From an uncultured Thermomicrobiales bacterium (GTDB lineage Bacteria; Chloroflexota; Chloroflexia; Thermomicrobiales; UBA6265): a stretch of 6,762 bases of DNA. The stretch spans positions 1 to 6,762 of the forward strand of contig CADCWJ010000061.1 in the NCBI GenBank assembly GCA_902806365.1, read 5' to 3'. Position 1 is the first letter of the stretch. Each line of letters begins with the position of its first letter. Shown here piece after piece: positions 1-4,469 of the stretch. The notes under the pieces are model-generated. The model searched no databases. It saw only the letters and a list, made by a program, of their open reading frames with translations, and had not been told where the DNA came from. The position numbers and the translations under genes were made by a program.

Positions 1-440
1 ACGGTCGCCGAAATCACGTGCAGGTACGTGATCGCCTCGGCGTGGACCCCTGGGTCATCTCCGAACAACCGCACGAGGGTGGGTGTCAGCAGGTAGCAGG
101 CAATCGAGAGCGGGATCACCAGCAGGATGCCCCAGGTGATCGCCTGGCGCGCGACCGCATTGACGCGATCGGATCGCTGCGCGCCATGGGCCTGGGCGAC
201 GAGCACCGTGGCGCCGGTGGAGATGGCGGCGAACATCGCGATCAGGATGTAGAGAATGGGATTGGCGATCCCGACTGCCGCGAGGGCAGAATCCCCTGCC
301 GCACTCACCAACCAGGTGTTCACGGTCACCACGCTCACCTGCAGGGTGTATTCCGCCACCACTGGCACGGCCAGGCGCCGGATGCGCCGGTGGGTCATGG
401 GTTCGATGGCGGTGGGGGCCGGTGTGGGCGGGCGGGACAT
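1..440 (-). CDS. MATE family efflux transporter, N-terminal part (cut by window edge)
   Basis: Drug or metabolite antiporter of the MATE (multidrug and toxin extrusion) family in the cytoplasmic membrane, which normally uses an H+ or Na+ gradient to export organic cations. Only the first 146 residues lie in the window and the frame is open to base 1. Visible family signs are a short basic N-terminus (THRRIRRLAVPVVAEY, 16-31) leading into helix 1, the LAAVGIANPILYI segment (53-65), and the conserved STGATVLVAQAHGAQ stretch (74-88), then a hydrophobic helix (about 102-118) and LVRLFG (122-127). The start ATG at 440-438 has GAGG seven bases upstream (448-451 on the plus strand) and an in-frame TGA just beyond it; M15 is a less likely alternative start. 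MATE proteins usually have about 450 residues and 12 helices, so roughly two thirds are missing from view. The substrate cannot be told. Confidence 0.85.
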   Translation of the reverse strand, partial: MSRPPTPAPTAIEPMTHRRIRRLAVPVVAEYTLQVSVVTVNTWLVSAAGDSALAAVGIANPILYILIAMFAAISTGATVLVAQAHGAQRSDRVNAVARQAITWGILLVIPLSIACYLLTPTLVRLFGDDPGVHAEAITYLHVISAT

Positions 441-641
441 GCAGGAACCTCAGACGTGATCCGGGACAAGGGTGCGCACGATGTGTTCCGTCCATGGCGG
501 TATGGAAAGTGGGGCCGCATAGCCGTGCGTTGCGACCTTACCGAATCATCATGGTACTAAGGCGAGTCAGTGGAACAGGCACGAGCCCGGCGAAGATAGC
601 GATGCTAACTCGCTGTCTCGCTGGAGGATCCCGCGCCTGCC

Positions 642-1028
642 GTGCCAGTATCGCTGTTGGAGCCCGTCTGGGAGCAATTCTCCGTCGTGTTGCCCGACCG
701 TCCGGCGGTGTCCTCGACGCATCCGCTGGGCTGCCACCGGCTCCGCATTCCCGACCGGGCAATCTTCGAGCAGGGAGTTGCCGCCCTGGTCCATGGCTCT
801 GGTTACGAGCGGATCGCAACCGCTGGCTGCTCCGACTGCACCATCCGCAGGCGCCTCCACGAGTGGGCAGAGGCCGGGCCGGCCGAGAGGCTGCACCGCA
901 TGGTGCTGGAGCACTATGACCGCATGATCAGGCTCGACCTCGCCGACATTGCGGTCGACGGCTGTATCACCAGGGCGCCCCGTGGTGGCGAGATGGCGGG
1001 CAGGCGCCCGGTGGACCGGGGCAAACAG
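642..1028 (+). mobile_element. Remnant of an IS5-family insertion sequence (5' part of transposase gene)
   Basis: The transposase-coding part of the chimera above. It keeps the N-terminal domain and the first catalytic Asp region, and ends at the PVDRGKQ motif, where the coding sequence changes to an unrelated family. I could not identify a terminal inverted repeat or target duplication. The left end of the element probably lies somewhere in 441-641, a 200-base gap in which I see no gene. The missing 3' half means the element cannot move by itself. Confidence 0.65.
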
Positions 1029-1193
1029 CAGATAACGGCGCATCTCGACATCGCCGTCGACGACCTCGAAACAGCGGTCGCCTGGGCAGTCGAGGCGGGT
1101 GCGCGACCGGCCGCGTTCCAGCCACAAGACGACGTGCGCGTCATGCTCGACCCGGTCGGCAATCCCTTCTGCCTCTTCCCTGATCAATCCTGA
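642..1193 (+). CDS. Chimeric reading frame: IS5-type transposase N-terminus fused to VOC/glyoxalase-like C-terminus (probably non-functional)
   Basis: An uninterrupted 183-codon frame from GTG 642. Residues 1-129 look like the start of an IS5-family DDE transposase: LLEPVWEQF (5-13), HPLGCHRLRIPDR (27-39, the DUF4096-type N-terminal domain), a helix-turn-helix-like stretch (about 51-75), then LADIAVDGCIT (100-110) with D106 as the probable first catalytic Asp, and PVDRGKQ (123-129). After that motif IS5 transposases continue with the rest of the DDE fold. Here the protein switches to ITAHLDIAVDDLETAVAW (131-148), then PQDDVRVMLDPVGNPFCLFP (161-180), typical of the C-terminal half of a VOC/glyoxalase-like protein (Glyoxalase_6 type). 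The second Asp and Glu of the transposase and the N-terminal half of the VOC fold are absent. GGAGG near 622-626 is about 15 bases upstream of the GTG, which is long. Most likely a deletion scar that stayed in frame by chance; a real fused product cannot be excluded. Confidence 0.7.
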   Translation: MPVSLLEPVWEQFSVVLPDRPAVSSTHPLGCHRLRIPDRAIFEQGVAALVHGSGYERIATAGCSDCTIRRRLHEWAEAGPAERLHRMVLEHYDRMIRLDLADIAVDGCITRAPRGGEMAGRRPVDRGKQQITAHLDIAVDDLETAVAWAVEAGARPAAFQPQDDVRVMLDPVGNPFCLFPDQS

Positions 1194-1212
1194 TCGCGAC
1201 TCTACCTTCTGG

Positions 1213-1793
1213 TCATCTGCCCACTCCGTCTGAGAGGAGTGGTAGCCGCCAGACTGCGGTCGCCTCTTTCGCCATCCTTCGCTGGTTGCTGGCGATCGAT
1301 GCCGGCATCCACGAGTCGTATTCGGCCGGTAGGCGTTGTGTCATCCTCACCGAGCTACTTCTGTAGACGTCCTTCTTCTCATCGTAGGGAGCCGCGCCGA
1401 GTTCACGATTTGGAACCCGTTCCATCAGTGTCATGTTGCCGAGCCGGTAGAGGAATCGCTCGATATCCTGATCCGAGAAGCACTCCCATCCATCGCCAGG
1501 GTGCTCTGGGAGAACGTGCTCGATCGAGAAGTGGTCACTGTCGGGATCGATGTCATGCTCCGCGATTTGTCGCTCGATCCGGGAGAGGATGTACCGCACC
1601 AGCCGCTTGTTGCCCCCTTGCCCGGTCCGGATGATCTTCTCCGCAAAAGCCTCCCGGAATTGAACATCCGATGGATAGACCGGCGCCAGCGCCCGGATCA
1701 CTGCCCGCCTCGGTTGATCTCGTTATCCAGCATGTGGCGATTGACAGTCGTATAGACCGTCTCGATTTTACCGCCTTCTATGCCGTGCTCCAT
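1213..1793 (-). pseudogene. GmrSD/DUF262-DUF1524 restriction protein, C-terminal remnant with frameshift
   Basis: GmrSD-type proteins are modification-dependent restriction enzymes with an N-terminal DUF262 NTPase (ParB/Srx-like) and a C-terminal DUF1524 HNH-like nuclease. Only the C-terminal end is here. The frame from GTG 1701 to the stop at 1213-1215 has VYPSDVQFREAFAEK (8-22), NKRLVRYILSRIE (31-43), the nuclease motif SIEHVLPEH (59-67; H62, P65), LGNMTLME (87-94), a conserved Asn (N98) and YDEKKDVYRSS (106-116). Just upstream another frame (1793-1698) encodes KIETVYTTVNRHMLDNEINRGGQ and then hits TGA. One extra base in the CCC run at 1704-1706 (GGG on the coding strand) would join them as NRGG-A-VIRALAPVYPSD, which reads as continuous family sequence. 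Beyond 1793 this frame meets a stop (TAG) within three codons, and I see no DUF262 motifs in the other frames. The N-terminal half is therefore gone. Confident for DUF1524; the frameshift is an inference and could be a sequencing error. Confidence 0.75.
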
Positions 1794-1949
1794 TTTTGCC
1801 TAGCATTCACTGCCATTCCCGGCCGGACTGGCTTGGCAGCTCGAACCCTACCCTGGTCGCATCTGTCGCTTCCGCTAAGATGACCCCAGCGCCTTCCGGC
1901 GCAACGCCCCCGCGATCGTTAGCAGCCACCGACGGAGATTCCGCCTGCC
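1794..1949 (+). promoter_or_regulatory. aroA upstream region with weak promoter-like and hairpin sequences
   Basis: A 156-base gap between the GmrSD remnant and aroA. It should hold the aroA promoter, since aroA has no co-directional upstream neighbour. The best -10-like hexamer is TAAGAT (1876-1881), with only a poor -35 match at the expected distance (CTGGTC, 1853-1858). A small perfect hairpin, GCGCC-TTCC-GGCGC, lies at 1889-1902, which would fall in the 5' leader. The promoter call is weak. Confidence 0.25.
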
Positions 1950-3272
1950 ATGTACATCGCCAACGCCTCGTTCCGGCAGGACATCATCGCGATGCAGCCG
2001 ATCTCGCGCGCGATCTCCGGCACCGCCGCCGTGCCCGGTTCCAAGAGCATCACCAACCGCGCGCTGCTGATCGCCGCGCTCGCCGAGGGACCATCGACCC
2101 TGACCGGCGCGCTCTTCAGCGACGACACCCGCTACATGGCCGGGGCGCTCAACCAGCTCGGGATCACGGTTCGCGGCGATGAGGATGCCGAGCGCTTCGA
2201 CGTCGAGGGCGGTGACGGCACGTTCCCCGCAAGTTCCGGGATGCTCTTCGTCGGCAACTCCGGCACGACCGCGCGGTTCCTGACGGCGGCGCTGACGCTC
2301 GGCACCGGCGAGTTTCATCTCGATGGCGTGCCCCGGATGCGCGAGCGCCCGATCGCCCCCCTGATCGACGCGCTCAACCAGCTCGGCGCGGACGTCGTCA
2401 GCGCCGAGGGCAACGGCTGCCCGCCCATCGTCATTCGCGCACGCGGGCTGCGCGGCGGCACCGCCCGCCTCGCCGGCGACACCAGCAGCCAGTTCTTCAC
2501 CGGGCTCCTGATCGCGGCGCCGTACGCGCAAACTGGCGTCCGGATCGAGGTCGAGGGTGAGCTGGTTTCGAAACCCTACATCACGATCACCGCCGACGTG
2601 ATGACCGCCTTCGGCGTCACGCCGGAGATCGATGACGCGGCGTGGCGCTCGTTCGCGGTCGCGCCCGGCCAGCGATACCGGGGACGTCATTATGTCGTCG
2701 AACCGGACGCCTCCAACGCCTCCTACTTCTTCGCGGCGGCAGCGGTCAGCGGCGGCGAGATCGCAGTCGACGGCCTCGGGTCGCGCTCGCACCAGGGGGA
2801 CCTGCAATTCGTCCGGGTGTTGGAGACGATGGGCTGCGAGGTGACGATGAGCGAGACATCGACCTCGGTCCGGGGGCCGGCGGATGGCAGACTGCGCGGG
2901 GGAGAGTTCGACTTCAACGCGATCTCGGATACGGCCCAGACGCTGGCCGCGATCGCGCCGTTCGCCGACGGCCCGGTCACGATCCGGGGGATCGCCCACA
3001 ACCGGGTCAAGGAGACGGACCGGATCGGCGCCGTCGCGACCGAACTCCGGAAGCTCGGCCAGGTCGTCACCGAGTTCGACGACGGGATGACGATCGATCC
3101 GCGCCCGGTGACGCCGGCGGAGATCGAGACGTACGACGATCACCGGATGGCGATGAGCTTCGCGATCACCGGGTTGAGGGCGAGCGGTGTCTCGATCCTG
3201 GACCCGGCCTGCGTCGCCAAGACCTTCCCGTCGTTCTTCGAGCGCCTCGCCGACCTCACCCACGGCCGCTGA
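1950..3272 (+). CDS. aroA: 3-phosphoshikimate 1-carboxyvinyltransferase (EPSP synthase)
   Basis: Sixth step of the shikimate pathway in the cytoplasm: joins phosphoenolpyruvate to shikimate 3-phosphate, giving EPSP on the way to chorismate and aromatic amino acids. The 440-residue length is normal. Active-site motifs are all present: PGSKSITNRALL (29-40; Lys32, Arg37), the PEP-binding GNSGTTARFL (102-111), RMRERPI (129-135), SSQFF (179-183), SDTAQT (326-331; Asp327), VKETDR (353-358; Glu355), YDDHRMAMSF (395-404) and the late Lys424 in CVAKTFPSFF. The glycine equivalent to E. coli Gly96 is kept; the residue at the Pro101 position is Phe. ATG 1950 follows GGAG (1934-1937) by 12 bases. An alternative ATG at 1992 (M15), with AGGA ten bases upstream, matches the usual N-terminus of the family better (MQPISRAISG), so the first 14 residues are uncertain. 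Monocistronic as far as can be seen; the next gene is convergent. Confidence 0.97.
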   Translation: MYIANASFRQDIIAMQPISRAISGTAAVPGSKSITNRALLIAALAEGPSTLTGALFSDDTRYMAGALNQLGITVRGDEDAERFDVEGGDGTFPASSGMLFVGNSGTTARFLTAALTLGTGEFHLDGVPRMRERPIAPLIDALNQLGADVVSAEGNGCPPIVIRARGLRGGTARLAGDTSSQFFTGLLIAAPYAQTGVRIEVEGELVSKPYITITADVMTAFGVTPEIDDAAWRSFAVAPGQRYRGRHYVVEPDASNASYFFAAAAVSGGEIAVDGLGSRSHQGDLQFVRVLETMGCEVTMSETSTSVRGPADGRLRGGEFDFNAISDTAQTLAAIAPFADGPVTIRGIAHNRVKETDRIGAVATELRKLGQVVTEFDDGMTIDPRPVTPAEIETYDDHRMAMSFAITGLRASGVSILDPACVAKTFPSFFERLADLTHGR

Positions 3273-3303
3273 CGCCATGCAACACCGGGTCCGTGTCCGC
3301 GAC

Positions 3304-3362
3304 GTCGCTTGCCTCCTTGAAAATCCGGCAGTTTGTGCCGGATTTTCAAGGAGGCAAGCGAC
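3304..3362. repeat. Perfect palindrome, 27-bp arms with 5-base loop
   Basis: Arms 3304-3330 and 3336-3362 are exact reverse complements, with the loop GTTTG at 3331-3335. It begins 32 bases after the aroA stop and lies between convergent genes, so it could work as a terminator or transcript-stabilising hairpin on either strand. No T-run follows on either side, so it is not a classic intrinsic terminator. The arms contain CCTCCTT (3312-3318) and AAGGAGG (3348-3354), matching the anti-Shine-Dalgarno and Shine-Dalgarno heptamers. Arms this long and perfect suggest a dispersed palindromic element (REP- or MITE-like) of recent origin, but copy number cannot be judged from one window. Confidence 0.85.
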
Positions 3363-3625
3363 TGGAAGTGCGCGCCCGGACGTTTCACGAACAGAACACC
3401 ATGTCGGGGGAAAGCATCGTAGGGTCGATCATGCAAGCGGCGTCGGTGAAGCGAAGCTTCACGTTCGTCTCCGCATTGGCCGCTCCTGCCCCCGCTCGAC
3501 GGTGACGTTTGCTGAGGATAAAGGTATTGACGTGCATCTCCGTTGCACCGATGCCGCTTACAGGGACGATACCGATGCCGCTTACGCAATCGTCCCCTAC
3601 GATTCATGGCATCCGGGATAACGGG
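3363..3625. other. Non-coding gap between convergent aroA and darA, with minor repeats
   Basis: With the palindrome before it, this completes a 353-base gene-free stretch (3273-3625). I find no reading frame with recognisable protein sequence. Short frames passing through the palindrome encode nearly the same peptide on both strands (SLKIR...PDFQGGK), which is expected from the symmetry and is not evidence of a gene. Small hairpins are present: GTGAAG/CTTCAC (3446-3451 and 3457-3462) and GTGCA/TGCAC (3532-3536 and 3544-3548). A direct and inverted repeat cluster at 3547-3596 is listed separately. Confidence 0.6.
3547..3596. repeat. 15-bp direct repeat interleaved with 8-bp inverted repeat
   Basis: ACCGATGCCGCTTAC occurs exactly at 3547-3561 and 3571-3585 (24-base period). 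GGGACGAT (3563-3570) and its reverse complement ATCGTCCC (3589-3596) enclose the second copy as the loop of a hairpin. This lies about 30-80 bases beyond the end of the c-di-AMP receptor gene and could form the 3' end of its transcript, but there is no T-run on either strand. Function unknown. Confidence 0.6.
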
Positions 3626-3913
3626 TTACAGGCGCTGGTACTCCTCGAGATCCAGCACGAAGACCGTTGCGGCAGCCGGATGGGTGGCCCCGGAGCCGGC
3701 CGGAGCGGACCCCGAGCGGGCGTGCGACCGGATCAGGTCGAGCACGCGATCGACTTGATCCTCGTCGGCGCCAATCATCAGCGTGGTGTTGCCGCGCCGT
3801 AGGAACCCCCCGGTGCTCGCCAGCCGGGTCGCCCGGAACTCCTCCTCCAGCAGCGCATCGACGACCGCATCGGCGTCTTCGTTCTGGACCACGCCAATAA
3901 TCAGTTTCTTCAT
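3626..3913 (-). CDS. darA: Cyclic-di-AMP receptor, PII-like (DarA/PstA family, DUF970)
   Basis: Small cytosolic PII-like signal protein that, in Firmicutes, forms a trimer and binds c-di-AMP between subunits; its downstream partner is not settled. The 95 residues start MKKLIIGVVQNEDAD (beta strand 1) and carry the family hallmarks FRATRLASTGGFLRRGNTT (26-44) with LMIG (45-48), and near the end ATVFVLDLEEY (82-92). R27, T29, the TGGFL loop and GNTT match the ligand-binding region known from Bacillus and Staphylococcus proteins. The segment at about 66-80 (Ser/Gly/Ala/Pro-rich) is shorter than in B. subtilis, where the protein is around 109 residues. ATG 3913 is preceded by GGAGAAG with about ten bases between GGAG and the start; an in-frame upstream ATG (3958) adds 15 non-family residues and is unlikely. 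It is the last gene of the leftward cluster, about 100 bases after ruvX. A TAGGAT hexamer (3985-3980, minus strand) might be its own -10, but no good -35 accompanies it. Confidence 0.93.
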   Translation of the reverse strand: MKKLIIGVVQNEDADAVVDALLEEEFRATRLASTGGFLRRGNTTLMIGADEDQVDRVLDLIRSHARSGSAPAGSGATHPAAATVFVLDLEEYQRL

Positions 3914-4013
3914 GGGATTTCTTCTCCAGCGCCCAGGTTCGCGGCGATCCGCCATCATTGCGTTGCCAGGGTTAGCGACATCCTACCGCATCGAGAGCCA
4001 CGCCTGCCCCGGA

Positions 4014-4469
4014 TCAGCGCCGCCCGCCCCGGCGCGCCGACCACCGCTGATGATCGAGATACCCCTGCAGGATCACCGCGGCGGCAACCGCGTCAACCTG
4101 CTCCTTGCGCTTCTGACGCCGCGTTCCCGACGCGATCAGCGACCGCTCGGCAATCAGGGTCGAGAGCCGCTCGTCCCAATACACCAGCGGCAGCCCGAGA
4201 TCTTCCGCGATCGCGTCCGTGTAGGCCCGGACCTCGGCGGCCTGCGGGCCCTCCCGGCCCGAGAGGCCGATCGGCAGCCCCGCGACCAGCCGCACGGCAC
4301 CATACTTCTCGGCGATGGCCCCGATCGCGGCGGCGTCACCCGGCCCCCGCGGTACCATCGCACAGGGGCTGGCGATCGTGCCCAGCTCGTCGCTGACGGC
4401 CACCCCGATCCGGCGCCCGCCCATATCGAGGCCCAGCAGGCGGCCACCGGGCTCGGTCGCGTCCGGCAT
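4014..4469 (-). CDS. ruvX: Putative pre-16S rRNA nuclease / Holliday junction resolvase-like protein YqgF (RuvX)
   Basis: RNase H-fold nuclease of the YqgF/RuvX family. E. coli YqgF matures the 5' end of 16S rRNA; resolvase activity is also reported for some members. The 151-residue length is normal (about 140-150). The first strand motif is LLGLDMGGRRIGVAVSD (11-27, Asp15), followed by LVAGLPIG (61-68), VYWDERLST (97-105, Glu100) and VDAVAAAVILQGYLD (125-139, Asp126), which supplies the presumed acidic triad D15/E100/D126. The loop after GLPI reads GLSGREG where many homologues have NMDGTEG-like sequence. The C-terminus is basic (WSARRGGRR). ATG 4469 shares its A with the TGA stop of the upstream gene (TGATG overlap), and GGAG lies about ten bases before it inside that gene, so translational coupling is likely. 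The upstream partner is the Baseplate-J-like membrane protein, not the usual proteobacterial YqgE. Confidence 0.95.
   Translation of the reverse strand: MPDATEPGGRLLGLDMGGRRIGVAVSDELGTIASPCAMVPRGPGDAAAIGAIAEKYGAVRLVAGLPIGLSGREGPQAAEVRAYTDAIAEDLGLPLVYWDERLSTLIAERSLIASGTRRQKRKEQVDAVAAAVILQGYLDHQRWSARRGGRR

Noticed and set aside
18..560. Plus-strand open frame of 180 codons opposite the MATE gene
   Set aside because: His/Gly/Asp-rich composition without motifs. The minus-strand frame from 440 gives convincing membrane-transporter sequence.
567..1187. Minus-strand open frame of 206 codons opposite the transposase/VOC chimera
   Set aside because: No family motifs; the plus strand shows clear transposase and VOC signatures over the same bases.
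441..1949. A new defence island
   Set aside because: The only defence-related sequence is a truncated, apparently frameshifted DUF1524 remnant next to a broken IS. No intact companion genes are seen, so decay is the simpler reading.
1875..3278. Long minus-strand open frame (467 codons) opposite aroA
   Set aside because: It is an antisense shadow: Arg/Asp/Gly-rich sequence without family motifs, produced by the GC-rich codon use of aroA, which is unmistakable on the other strand.
3363..3505. Possible small gene starting at a GTG downstream of the AAGGAGG in the palindrome
   Set aside because: The Shine-Dalgarno match lies inside a strong hairpin and about 13 bases from the GTG. The 46-residue product has no recognisable features, and the spacing and context do not support translation.
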